Source: Aquabacterium sp. J223 (GTDB lineage: Bacteria > Pseudomonadota > Gammaproteobacteria > Burkholderiales > Burkholderiaceae_C). From it: 64,000 nucleotides of DNA. Position numbers and translations under genes: made by a program. The stretch lies in the NCBI RefSeq assembly GCF_024666615.1, contig NZ_CP088297.1:2604001-2668000 (forward strand), in the 5' to 3' direction. The notes below the pieces were generated by a model. That model made no database searches and was not told the origin of the DNA. It was given only the letters and a program-made list of their open reading frames with translations. Shown here in pieces: positions 20,557-29,162 of this stretch (position 1 is the stretch's first letter; each line of letters opens with the position of its first letter).

Positions 20557-21846
20557 ATGGTCTGGTCCGCCGTCCGCAAACCCGATGCCCGCGGCGACGG
20601 CCGGGAGGTGGTGCGGGTGGCGGACCCCTCCGCGGCGCCCGACGTGGTGCGGCAGACGCTGACCGGCCTGGCCGACTGGCCCTGGCTCGAGACCGTGAAG
20701 GTGCTGCGCCAGCGCTTCCGCGAGGACCGGCTGGCGCTCACCGCGGGCAGCCTGACCTTCACCACCCTCATCGGCCTGGTGCCGCTGCTGACGGTGATGC
20801 TGGCGCTGTTCACCGCCTTCCCGGTCTTCGCCAGCCTGCAGCGCGCGCTGGAGACCTACTTCCTGCAGAGCCTCGTGCCGCCCAGCATCTCCAAGCCGGT
20901 GCTGGCCGCGCTCACGCAGTTCGCCGCGCGGGCCAGCCGCATCGGCGGCGCCGGCCTGGTCGCCCTGGTGGTCACCGCGCTGGCGCTGATGCTGACCATC
21001 GACCGCACGCTCAACGGCATCTGGCGGGTGCGCCGCCCGCGGCCGATCGCCCAGCGGGTGCTGGTGTACTGGGCGGCGATGACGCTGGGCCCGCTGGCGC
21101 TGGGCATCAGCCTGTCGCTCACGTCCTACGCCATCTCGGCCTCGCGCGGCATCGTCGACACGCTGCCGGGCGGGGTCACGCTGCTGCTGGACGGCGTCCA
21201 GTTCATGCTCATCACCGCCGGGGTGGCGGGTCTGTACCGCTTCGTGCCGAACACGCACGTGCCGTGGCGCCATGCGCTGGCCGGCGGCCTCTTCGTCGCT
21301 GTCGGGCTGGAGCTGGCGCAGCGCGGGCTCGGGCTGTACCTGGCGCTGGTGCCCGGTTATTCGGCCATCTACGGGGCCTTCGCCACGGTGCCGATCTTCC
21401 TGGTCTGGCTCTTCGTCAGCTGGGTGGTGGTGCTGCTCGGCGCCGTGCTGGCGGCCTATGCGCCGACGCTGCGACTCGGGCCGCTGCGCCAGGCGGGCCC
21501 CGGCCAGCCGTTCGAGCTGGCGCTGGCGGCGCTGCGCGCGCTGCGCCAGGCGCGACTCGACGGCCACGCCGGGTTGGGCCTGCAGACGCTCGCCGGCCGG
21601 CTGGCGGTCGAGCCCCTGCGGCTGGAGCCGGTGCTGGAGGTGCTCGTCCGGCTGGACTGGGTCGGCCGGCTGGACGAGGAGGGCGACCCCCGCCATGCGC
21701 TGCTGTGCGACCCGGAGCGGGTGCCGCTGTCGCCGGCGATCACCCGCCTGCTGCTCGCGCCATCGGCCGACGTGGGTGCCTTCTGGCGGCGCGCCGGCTT
21801 CGAGCGGCTGACGCTGGCCGAGGCGCTGGCGGCCGACGAACGTTGA
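20557..21846 (+). CDS. YihY family inner membrane protein
   Basis: A 429-residue protein of the YihY/BrkB family (once called RNase BN). It has six hydrophobic segments across residues 55-310 with the family signature LTAGSLTFTTLIGLVPLLTV at the first and NTHVPWRHALAGGL, then GYSAIYGAFATVPIFLVWLF, in later ones. The last 110 residues form a soluble tail with a winged-helix-like look. The start is set at 20557, ten bases from the divergent DUF2069 start, so the promoters of both must lie inside coding sequence. The molecular role of the family is not established. Confidence 0.88.
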   Translation: MVWSAVRKPDARGDGREVVRVADPSAAPDVVRQTLTGLADWPWLETVKVLRQRFREDRLALTAGSLTFTTLIGLVPLLTVMLALFTAFPVFASLQRALETYFLQSLVPPSISKPVLAALTQFAARASRIGGAGLVALVVTALALMLTIDRTLNGIWRVRRPRPIAQRVLVYWAAMTLGPLALGISLSLTSYAISASRGIVDTLPGGVTLLLDGVQFMLITAGVAGLYRFVPNTHVPWRHALAGGLFVAVGLELAQRGLGLYLALVPGYSAIYGAFATVPIFLVWLFVSWVVVLLGAVLAAYAPTLRLGPLRQAGPGQPFELALAALRALRQARLDGHAGLGLQTLAGRLAVEPLRLEPVLEVLVRLDWVGRLDEEGDPRHALLCDPERVPLSPAITRLLLAPSADVGAFWRRAGFERLTLAEALAADER

Positions 21847-21925
21847 GGCCGAATCGGTGACCGTCCCGGGAGGTTTCGACGGGGTTGTGTGCTATGTTGA
21901 ACGCCGAGACAGCATCGAGACAGCC

Positions 21926-22405
21926 ATGAAAGTCAGCGACATCCTGCGCGTCAAGGGCAACACCCTGTTCACCGTCGAGCCGGACCGGCCGCTGGCCGAT
22001 GCGCTCACCGCCATGGCCGAGCGCGACATCGGTTCCCTGGTGGTGATGGAATACGGCCACCTGGTCGGCATGCTCACCTTCCGCGAGGTCATCCAGGCGG
22101 TGGTGAAGAACGGCGGCGTCGTCGGCAAGACGCTGGTGCGCTCGGTGATGGACGACGCACCCCTCACCTGCACCCCCGAGACCGAGATCGACGAGGTGCG
22201 CCGCATGATGCTGGGCCGGCACGCCCGCTACATGCCGGTGATGAACGGCCGCACGCTGATGGGCGTGATCTCGTTCTACGACGTGGCCAAGGCGGTGGTC
22301 GACAGCCAGGACTTCGAGAACCGCATGCTCAAGGCCTACATCCGCGACTGGCCGGTGGAAGAGGAGCAGGCGGCGCAGGAGAAGGAAACGCGCCCGCTGC
22401 TCTGA
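21926..22405 (+). CDS. CBS-domain pair protein
   Basis: A 159-residue cytoplasmic protein made of two CBS motifs (about residues 8-60 and 72-130), each with the expected pattern: DILRVKGNTLFTVEPDRPLADAL...GSLVVMEYGHLVGMLT and MDDAPLTCTPETEIDEV...MPVMNGRTLMGVIS. CBS pairs bind adenosine nucleotides and regulate partners, which are unknown here. The frame is open from 21857, but the start at 21926 (MKVSDILR) matches related proteins. Confidence 0.88.
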   Translation: MKVSDILRVKGNTLFTVEPDRPLADALTAMAERDIGSLVVMEYGHLVGMLTFREVIQAVVKNGGVVGKTLVRSVMDDAPLTCTPETEIDEVRRMMLGRHARYMPVMNGRTLMGVISFYDVAKAVVDSQDFENRMLKAYIRDWPVEEEQAAQEKETRPLL

Positions 22406-22576
22406 GCCGCCGGCCGACAGGCTGTGGCGTGCGCGCCGCAGTGCGCGGCCTCGCTGCACCGCCCGCCGTGAAGCGCATCACGGCAACGCCCTCGGCGGCA
22501 CGACCTCCCCGTCCCCGCGGGGGGCGCCCGCAGGCAACAGCTTCTTACAGTGACTCCATCGCAACCGGAGTCCCTG
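22406..22576 (+). other. intergenic region before the PEP-CTERM gene
   Basis: About 170 bp without a recognisable gene. It contains several G/C-rich short inverted repeats (for example CCCCGCGGGG near 22514) but no terminator with a T-run and no clear promoter. Confidence 0.3.
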
Positions 22577-23353
22577 ATGAAACTGCTGTCCCTGAGCCGC
22601 CTGGCCGCCGCATCCGCCCTGATCCTCGGTGCCGTCGCCGCCCACGCGGTGCCGGTCGCCCTCACCAGCTGGACGGCCGAAAGCACGCCGAAGCTGGGTG
22701 ACCAGCCGAACGCCCAATGGGTCGTGCAGCCTGGCGGCACCTCGGTCAAGGAAACGACCAACGGCCAGCCGACCTTCTTCTACAGCGACTTCAACGCGGG
22801 CGGCAAGGTCATCACCGCCGACGTCAAGGCGGGCTCCGCAGACGACGACTTCGTCGGCTTCGTCATCGGCTTCGACCCGGGCGAGGCCACGAGCGCCTCG
22901 GCCCAGTACCTGCTGATCGACTGGAAGAAGACCGACCAATTCCACAACTTCGCCGCCCCGTCGACCGTGGCCGGCAGCACGGCGCAGCGCGGCCTGGCCA
23001 TCTCGCTGGTGCAGGGCGCGCCGCAGGCCGACCAGTTCTGGGGCCACGGCAGCGGCATCACCGAACTGTTCAGCAACACCACGCCGTGGGCGCCGGCGAG
23101 CACCTACCAGTTCAGCTTCACGGTGCTGGCGAACACGGTCACCGTGGGCCTGAACGGCAGCACGCTCTACACCGCGCAGGGCAGCTTCGGCGAGGGCCGG
23201 TTCGGCTTCTACAACTTCTCGCAGGCCAACGCGCTGTACGGCAACGTCCAGGTGTCGCCGGTGCCGGAGCCCGAGACCTACGCCCTGATGCTCGGCGGCC
23301 TGCTGGGCGTCGGCTTCATGGCACGCCGCCGCGCCGGCCACCACCGCGGCTGA
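22577..23353 (+). CDS. PEP-CTERM sorted exported protein, thrombospondin C-terminal/lectin-like
   Basis: A 258-residue secreted protein. It has a signal peptide (MKLLSLSRLAAASALILG, cleavage near AHA), a beta-rich domain with DDDFVGFVIGFDPG and QYLLIDWKKTDQ that recalls the thrombospondin C-terminal (L-lectin-like) fold, and a C-terminal PEP-CTERM signal: VPEPETYALML, a hydrophobic helix, then RRRAG. PEP-CTERM proteins are handled by exosortase/EpsH systems and usually linked with exopolysaccharide or biofilm; no exosortase gene is in this window. The start is at the second in-frame ATG because it begins the signal peptide. Confidence 0.85.
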   Translation: MKLLSLSRLAAASALILGAVAAHAVPVALTSWTAESTPKLGDQPNAQWVVQPGGTSVKETTNGQPTFFYSDFNAGGKVITADVKAGSADDDFVGFVIGFDPGEATSASAQYLLIDWKKTDQFHNFAAPSTVAGSTAQRGLAISLVQGAPQADQFWGHGSGITELFSNTTPWAPASTYQFSFTVLANTVTVGLNGSTLYTAQGSFGEGRFGFYNFSQANALYGNVQVSPVPEPETYALMLGGLLGVGFMARRRAGHHRG

Positions 23354-23422
23354 TCGCGCGGCGCCACGCGGCGTCGACCCGAGGGCGCTTGGTACCATCC
23401 GGCGCCCTTTTCCCTTTCCGCC

Positions 23423-24523
23423 ATGTCCGGCAGCACCCTCGGCCTCCTGTTCCGCGTCACCAACTTCGGTGAGAGCCACGGCCCGGCCATCGGCTGCGTG
23501 ATCGACGGCTGCCCGCCCGGCCTGGCGCTGAGCGAAGCCGACATCCAGGCCGACCTCGACCGCCGGCGCCCCGGCACCTCGCGCCACGTCACCCAGCGCA
23601 ACGAGCCCGACGCGGTGGAGATCCTGTCCGGCGTCTACGAAGGCCAGACCACCGGCACGCCGATCTGCCTGCTGATCCGCAACACCGACCAGCGCAGCAA
23701 GGACTACGGCAACCTGCTCGATACCTTCCGCCCCGGCCATGCCGACTACACCTACTGGCGCAAGTACGGCCTGCGCGACCCGCGCGGCGGCGGCCGCTCG
23801 TCGGCGCGGCTGACCGCACCCACCGTCGCCGCCGGCGCGGTGGCGCGCAAGTGGCTGCGCGAGCACCACGGCGTGGCCATCACCGGTTGGATGGGCGCGC
23901 TCGGCGAGATCGAGATCCCGTTCGAGGGCACCGAGCACATCGGCCGGAACCCCTTCTTCGCGCCCAACGCCTCGATCATCGATCGGCTGGAAGCGCACAT
24001 GGACGCCTTGCGCAAGGCCGGCGACTCCTGCGGCGCGCGCATCGAGGTGCAGGCCAGCGGCCTGCCGCCGGGCTGGGGCGAGCCGCTGTACGACCGCCTT
24101 GACGCCGACATCGCGCACGCGATGATGGGCCTCAACGCCGTCAAGGGCGTGTCCATCGGCGACGGCTTCGACGTCGTCGCGCAGCGCGGCAGCCAGCACG
24201 GCGACGAGCTGACGCCCGAGGGCTTCGCGGCCAACCGCGCCGGCGGGGTGCTGGGTGGCATCTCAACCGGCCAGGCCATCCGCGTGTCGCTGGCCATCAA
24301 GCCGACGAGTTCCATCCGCACGGAGAAGGCCAGCATCGACCGCACGGGTGCCCCGACGCAGGTGCAGACCTTCGGCCGCCACGACCCCTGCGTCGGCATC
24401 CGCGCCACGCCGATCGCCGAGGCGCTGCTGGCGCTGGTGCTGATCGACCATGCGCTGCGCCACCGCGCCCAGTGCGGCGACGTGGTGCTGCCCACGCCGC
24501 CCATCCCCGGCGCCATCGGCTGA
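23423..24523 (+). CDS. aroC: chorismate synthase
   Basis: Last step of the shikimate pathway: converts EPSP to chorismate using reduced FMN. The 366-residue protein contains the three family signatures: [18 protein letters not shown] at the N-terminus, [12 protein letters not shown] with [13 protein letters not shown], and GGISTGQ plus the C-terminal [16 protein letters not shown]. Length is normal. It is convergent with the repressor gene, 18 bp apart. Confidence 0.97.
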   Translation: MSGSTLGLLFRVTNFGESHGPAIGCVIDGCPPGLALSEADIQADLDRRRPGTSRHVTQRNEPDAVEILSGVYEGQTTGTPICLLIRNTDQRSKDYGNLLDTFRPGHADYTYWRKYGLRDPRGGGRSSARLTAPTVAAGAVARKWLREHHGVAITGWMGALGEIEIPFEGTEHIGRNPFFAPNASIIDRLEAHMDALRKAGDSCGARIEVQASGLPPGWGEPLYDRLDADIAHAMMGLNAVKGVSIGDGFDVVAQRGSQHGDELTPEGFAANRAGGVLGGISTGQAIRVSLAIKPTSSIRTEKASIDRTGAPTQVQTFGRHDPCVGIRATPIAEALLALVLIDHALRHRAQCGDVVLPTPPIPGAIG

Positions 24524-24541
24524 GCCGGGGCCGAGCGCGGG

Positions 24542-25564
24542 TCAGCTGCTCTCGCGCACCACCACCTCGTAGGACAGCCGCACGCAGTGCTCGGCCGGCG
24601 TTTCGCCGCGCATGAGCTGCAGCAGCATCTGCGCCCCGGCGTGGCCCACCTCGGCGCGCGGCGTGCGCACGCTGGTCAGCGGCGGCAGCATCTGCGCGCT
24701 GCCGGCCAGGTCGTTGAAGCCGGCCACGGCCAGGCGGCCGGGCACGTCCAGGCGCAACCGCTGCGCGGCCAGCAGCCCGCCCTGGGCCAGGTCGTCGTTG
24801 CAGAAGAAGACGGCGTCCACGTCGGGCCGCAGGGTGAGCAGCCGCTGCAGCAGCTCGCCGCCGAGCGCGATCGACGACCGTTCCGCGCTGAGCAGCTCCA
24901 GCCCGGGGTCGTGCAGGCCGGCGGTGCGCAGGCAGCGGCGGTAGCCCTCGGCGCGCTGCAGCGTGCGCGGGTCGAGCTGCGCGGCGACGAAGCCGATGCG
25001 GCGCCGGCCGCGCGCCAGCAGGTGCTCGGTGATGGCGGCCCCGGCGTCCGCCTGCGAGAAGCCGACGCAGTGCACGCCGGGCGCGTCGCTCAGCTCCATC
25101 AGGTGCACGCAGGGCAGGCCGGCGTCGGCGATCAGCCGGCGCGAGCGCTCGGTGCGGTCGAAGCCGGTGACCAGCAGCCCGGCCGGCCGGTGCGCCAGGT
25201 GGCTGGCCAGCAGCCGTTCCTCTTCGCCGGTGTCGTAGTGGGTGACGCCGATCAGCGGCTGGTAGCCGGCGGGGAAGAGCACCCGGTGCACCGCCTCCAG
25301 CAGGTCGACGAAGAGCGCGTTGGACAGCAGCGGCACCAGCACCGGCACCTGGCTGCTGCGGGCCGAGGCCAGCGCCCGTGCGGCAGGGTCCGGCACGTAG
25401 CCCAGCCGCTGCACCGCCTGCCGCACCCGTTCGGCGAGTTCGCCGTCGACCCGGCGCTCGCCGCGCAGCACCCGCGACACCGTGATGGGGCTGACGCCCG
25501 CGGCCGCGGCCACGTCCTGCAGCGTGGTGCGGCCGCTGCCGCGGGGACGGGGTGGGCGGGGCAT
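24542..25564 (-). CDS. LacI-family repressor, probably GntR of gluconate use
   Basis: A 340-residue transcription factor. The N-terminal helix-turn-helix and hinge (TTLQDVAAAAGVSPITVSRVLRG, LGYVPDPAARALAS) are typical of LacI/GalR; the effector domain follows, with GFNDLAGSAQMLPPLTSVRTPR near the end. It is divergent from gluconokinase, and two near-identical GATAGCGCTATC-type palindromes lie between them, so it most likely represses the gluconokinase/TRAP operon and itself in the absence of gluconate. The ligand is inferred from neighbours. Confidence 0.85.
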   Translation of the reverse strand: MPRPPRPRGSGRTTLQDVAAAAGVSPITVSRVLRGERRVDGELAERVRQAVQRLGYVPDPAARALASARSSQVPVLVPLLSNALFVDLLEAVHRVLFPAGYQPLIGVTHYDTGEEERLLASHLAHRPAGLLVTGFDRTERSRRLIADAGLPCVHLMELSDAPGVHCVGFSQADAGAAITEHLLARGRRRIGFVAAQLDPRTLQRAEGYRRCLRTAGLHDPGLELLSAERSSIALGGELLQRLLTLRPDVDAVFFCNDDLAQGGLLAAQRLRLDVPGRLAVAGFNDLAGSAQMLPPLTSVRTPRAEVGHAGAQMLLQLMRGETPAEHCVRLSYEVVVRESS

Positions 25565-25607
25565 GTCAGCGGGTTTGCACCAAGGTTCGACTGAAGACGA
25601 GTGATTA

Positions 25608-25621
25608 GGATAGCGCTATCC
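25608..25621. promoter_or_regulatory. operator O1 for the LacI-type repressor
   Basis: Perfect 14 bp palindrome GGATAGCGCTATCC, with the central CG typical of LacI-family operators. It lies 44 bp upstream of the repressor gene and is 106 bp, centre to centre, from the second site. Confidence 0.75.
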
Positions 25622-25714
25622 AAGGCGAGGCTGCTCAGGGGCGAACCCGTATGCAAGCCGTCATCCTTTGGAAGCGGTATGGGTTTGCCCGCCGCCGAGC
25701 CATAGGTCTAATGA

Positions 25715-25726
25715 GATAGCGCTGTC
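25715..25726. promoter_or_regulatory. operator O2 overlapping the gluconokinase leader
   Basis: GATAGCGCTGTC, one base different from the core of O1, ending two bases before the gluconokinase ATG. It covers the place where a ribosome site would lie, so binding here would block the gene directly; no good Shine-Dalgarno sequence is visible. Confidence 0.7.
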
Positions 25727-25728
25727 CA

Positions 25729-26259
25729 ATGTCCGACACCACCTCACCCGCCGCACCGCCCCACCTCGTGGTCATGGGCGTGGCCGGCTGCGGCAAGACC
25801 AGCCTGGCCGAGCGGGTGGCGGCGACGTTGCGCGTACCGGTGGTCGAGGGCGACGCCTTCCACACCCCGGCCAGCCGCGACAAGATGCGCCGCGGCGTGC
25901 CGCTGGACGATGCGGACCGGGCCGGCTGGCTGGCGACGCTGTCCGACGTGCTGCGGTCGCATCCCGACGGGGCGGTGCTGGCCTGCTCGGCGCTGAAGCG
26001 GCGCTACCGCGACCGGCTGCGCGAGGGGCTGCCGGCGCTGCGCTTCGCCTACCTGGAGATCGACGAGGCGACGGCCCGGGCCCGGGTGGCGCAGCGCCAG
26101 GCGCAGCACCTGTTCCCGCCGACGCTGGTGGCCAGCCAGTTCGCGACGCTGGAGCCGCCGCTGGGCGAAGCCGGCGTGCTGCGGCTGCAGGCCACCGACC
26201 CGCTGCCCGTGCTCACCGACGCGGTGGTGCGCTGGCTGCAGCCTGAGGTGCCCTCGTGA
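25729..26259 (+). CDS. gntK: gluconokinase
   Basis: Phosphorylates gluconate to 6-phosphogluconate, feeding the Entner-Doudoroff or pentose phosphate route. The 176-residue P-loop kinase has Walker A GVAGCGKTS, followed by the GDAFHTPASRDKMRRGVPLDDADRAGWL region and CSALKRRYRDRLR that are characteristic of GntK. The stop overlaps the start of the TRAP small permease (GTGA at 26256), so kinase and transporter are one operon. Edd and Eda enzymes are not in the window. Confidence 0.94.
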   Translation: MSDTTSPAAPPHLVVMGVAGCGKTSLAERVAATLRVPVVEGDAFHTPASRDKMRRGVPLDDADRAGWLATLSDVLRSHPDGAVLACSALKRRYRDRLREGLPALRFAYLEIDEATARARVAQRQAQHLFPPTLVASQFATLEPPLGEAGVLRLQATDPLPVLTDAVVRWLQPEVPS

Positions 26260-26753
26260 GTGGATCGGCGACACACCCAGCCCGCCGCCTGGCCGACGTC
26301 GCCATGGCCGCCTGCCTGGCGGTGATGGCGCTGGCCGTCTTCGTCAACGTGGTGCTGCGCTACGGCTTCGGCAGCGGCATCGCCGCCGCCGAGGAGCTGT
26401 CGCGCCTGCTCTTCGTGTGGATGGTGTTCATCGGTGCCGCCACCGCCTACCCGGCGGGCGAGCACATGGCCTTCACCGGGCTGGTCGGCCTGCTCGCGCG
26501 GCGGCCGGCCGCGTTCCGCCTCGCGACGGTGCTCATCCGGCTGCTGGTCCTCGCGGCCTGCGCGCTGCTGGCCTGGGGCGCCTGGCAGCAGGTGTTGGTG
26601 GGGCTGGACAGCCGGTCGGTGGTGCTGGGTTATCCGGCCGCGCTGCTGCCGCTGCCGGCGCTGCTGTGCGCACTGGCCATCGGCGTCATGGCGCTGGTCG
26701 AACTGGTGAGGCGCACGCCGCTGGATTTGGGCCACGCGGCCGACATGGAGTAG
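26256..26753 (+). CDS. TRAP transporter small permease, DctQ type
   Basis: A 165-residue membrane protein with four hydrophobic segments and the family motifs NVVLRYGFGSGIAAAEELSRLLFVWMVFIGAA and GEHMAF. DctQ subunits partner the large DctM permease and a periplasmic binding protein to import organic acids with sodium. The GTG start overlaps the gluconokinase stop by four bases. Context suggests gluconate or a related sugar acid as substrate. Confidence 0.9.
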   Translation: MSGSATHPARRLADVAMAACLAVMALAVFVNVVLRYGFGSGIAAAEELSRLLFVWMVFIGAATAYPAGEHMAFTGLVGLLARRPAAFRLATVLIRLLVLAACALLAWGAWQQVLVGLDSRSVVLGYPAALLPLPALLCALAIGVMALVELVRRTPLDLGHAADME

Positions 26754-26758
26754 GGCGC

Positions 26759-28051
26759 ATGGCCCCCGAAGCGCAGGCCTTCATCGTCTTCTCGGCCGGC
26801 ATGCTGCTGCTGATGGGCATCGGCATGAACATGGCCCTGGCGCTGGTGCTCACCGGCGCCGGCATGGCCTGGGTGCTGGACTTCTGGGACACCCAGCTGC
26901 TGGCGCAGAACCTGGTCGCCGGCATCGACAGCTTCCCGCTGCTGGCGGTGCCCTTCTTCATCCTGGCCGGCGAGCTGATGAACAGCGGCGGCATCAGCCG
27001 CCGCATCATCGACATGGCGCAGGCCTGGGTCGGCCACATCCACGGCGGGCTGGGCTACGTGGCCATCGGCGCGGCGGTGCTGCTGTCGGCGATGTCCGGC
27101 TCGGCGCTGGCCGACGCGGCGGCCATGTCCTCGATCCTGCTGCCGATGATGCGCCGGCACGGCTACCCGGTGGCGGCGTCGGCCGGGCTCATCGCCTCGG
27201 GCAGCGTGATCGGGCCGATCATCCCGCCGTCGATGGCCTTCGTCATCTACGGCGTCACCACCAACACCTCCATCTCGGCGCTGTTCCTCTCCGGCATCGT
27301 GCCCGGGCTGCTGATGGGCGGCGCGCTGGTGGTGGCCTGGACCCTGCTGCTGCGCCGGATGGACATCGCCGGCGACCCGCCGGTGCCGATGGCCCAGCGC
27401 CTGCGCGCCACCGGCCGCGCGCTGTGGGCGCTGCTGATGCCGGTGATCATCATCGGCGGCATGAAGTCCGGCGTCTTCACGCCCACCGAGGCGGCGGTGG
27501 TCGCGGCCTTCTACGCGCTGGCCATCTCGCTGTTCGTCTACCGCGAGATGCGGCTGCCGCAGCTCGGCACCGTGCTGGTCAACGCGGCGAAGACGACGGC
27601 GGTGGTCATGTTCCTCTGCGCCGGCGCCCAGGTGGCCAGCTACATGATCACGCTGGCCGACCTGCCGGCGGTGCTGACCGGCTGGCTGGGCCCGCTGGCG
27701 CAGAACCCGCGGCTGCTGATGGCGGTGATGATGGTGGTGCTGGTGGTCATCGGCACCGCGCTCGACCTCACGCCCACCATCCTCATCTTCGCGCCGGTGA
27801 TGCTGCCCATCGCCGTCAAGGCGGGCATCGACCCGGTGTACTTCGGCCTGATGTTCGTGCTCAACGGCTCGATCGGCCTCATCACGCCGCCGGTGGGCAC
27901 GGTGCTCAACGTCGTCGCCGGCGTCGGCCGCATCGGCCTCGTCCAGGTGATCCGCGGCGTCAACCCCTTCCTGCTGACGTACTTCGTGATCCTCGCGTTG
28001 TTCGTCGCCTTCCCGCAGATCGTCACCGCGCCGGTGGCGTGGATGCGCTGA
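26759..28051 (+). CDS. TRAP transporter large permease, DctM type
   Basis: A 430-residue polytopic membrane protein with about a dozen hydrophobic segments. Characteristic DctM motifs include PLLAVPFFILAGELMNSGGIS, GSALADAAAMSSILLPMM, GSVIGPIIPPSMAFVIYG, FTPTEAAVVAAFYAL and GLITPPVGTVLNVV. It starts five bases after the small permease and is the transport channel of the presumed gluconate uptake system. Confidence 0.95.
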   Translation: MAPEAQAFIVFSAGMLLLMGIGMNMALALVLTGAGMAWVLDFWDTQLLAQNLVAGIDSFPLLAVPFFILAGELMNSGGISRRIIDMAQAWVGHIHGGLGYVAIGAAVLLSAMSGSALADAAAMSSILLPMMRRHGYPVAASAGLIASGSVIGPIIPPSMAFVIYGVTTNTSISALFLSGIVPGLLMGGALVVAWTLLLRRMDIAGDPPVPMAQRLRATGRALWALLMPVIIIGGMKSGVFTPTEAAVVAAFYALAISLFVYREMRLPQLGTVLVNAAKTTAVVMFLCAGAQVASYMITLADLPAVLTGWLGPLAQNPRLLMAVMMVVLVVIGTALDLTPTILIFAPVMLPIAVKAGIDPVYFGLMFVLNGSIGLITPPVGTVLNVVAGVGRIGLVQVIRGVNPFLLTYFVILALFVAFPQIVTAPVAWMR

Positions 28052-28084
28052 ACCGCCACCGGCTTGCCCACAGGAGACATTGCC

Positions 28085-29099
28085 ATGACCGTCACCCGCC
28101 GTTCCCTCATCGCGCTGTGCGCCACGCTGGCGCTGTCCGCCCAGGCCGCCGCGCAGGACATCAAGCCGCGCATCATCCGCTTCGGTTACGGGCTGAACGA
28201 ACAGTCCAACCAGGGCCGCGCCGTCAAGCGCTTCGCCGAGGAGGTGGAGAAGGCCTCGGGCGGCAAGATGCGCATCCGCGCCTTCGGCGCCGCCAGCCTG
28301 GGCACCGACGTGCAGATGCAGCAGGCGCTGATCGGCGGGGCGCAGGAGATGATGGTCGGCTCCACCGCCACGCTGGTCGGCATCACCAAGGAGATGGCGC
28401 TGTGGGACACGCCCTTCCTGGTCAACAACGTCAGGGGAGGCCGACGCGCTGCTGGACGGCCCGGTGGGCGAGAAGGTCAAGGCCAAGCTGGAGGAGAAGG
28501 GCCTGGTCGGGCTGGTCTACTGGGAGAACGGCTTCCGCAACCTGACCAACAGCAAGCGGCCGATCGCGAAGCTGGAGGACATGGATGGCGTCAAGCTGCG
28601 GGTGATGCAGAACAACGTCTTCCTCGACAGCTTCAAGACGCTCGGCGCCAACGCGGTGCCGCTGCCCTTCTCGGAGCTGTTCGCGGCGCTGGAGACCAAG
28701 GCGGTCGACGGCCAGGAGAACCCGTTCAACACCATCCTGTCGAGCAAGTTCTACGAGGTGCAGAAGTACCTCACGGTGACCAACCACGTCTACAGCCCGT
28801 GGATCGTGCTGGTCAGCAAGAAGTACTGGGACCAGCTGTCGGCCGACGAGCGCAAGGTGCTGATGGCGGCGGCGCAGAAGAGCCGCGACTTCGAGCGCCA
28901 GGACACCCGGGCCGAGGCCGCCCAGGCGCTGGCCGACCTGAAGGCCAAGGGCATGCAGGTCAACGAGCTGCCGCCCGCCGAGGCCGCCCGCATGCGCGAC
29001 AAGCTCACCCGCGTCAACGCCAGCGTGGCCACCAACGTCGGCATGGACCTGTGGAACGAGACCCAGGCCGAACTGACCAAGATCCGAGCCAGGAAGTAG
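28085..29099 (+). CDS. TRAP transporter substrate-binding protein, DctP type (apparent frameshift)
   Basis: Periplasmic binding protein of the TRAP system, with a signal peptide (MTVTRRSLIALCATLALSA, cleavage after AQA). The mature part shows RFGYGLNEQSNQGRAVKRFAEEVE, GGAQEMMVGSTATL, then KLRVMQNNVFLDSFKTLGANAVPLPFSELFAALETKAVDGQENPF. The frame changes at four G (28434-28437); with three G the text reads NNVREADALLDGP, as in homologues, giving 337 residues. The break is most likely a sequencing error. The operon ends here. Confidence 0.88.
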
Positions 29100-29121
29100 C
29101 AGCACCCAGTCCCAGGGGACA

Positions 29122-29157
29122 GACCGCGCAGCGGTCGGCGGCCGGCCCCGAGGCCGG
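29122..29157. terminator. tandem hairpins between convergent genes
   Basis: Two hairpins, GACCGC-GCA-GCGGTC (29122-29136) and CCGGCC-CCGA-GGCCGG (29142-29157), fill the 63 bp between the ends of the TRAP operon and the convergent PHB depolymerase gene. There is no T-run, so termination is only inferred from location. Confidence 0.4.
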
Positions 29158-29162
29158 GGGCT

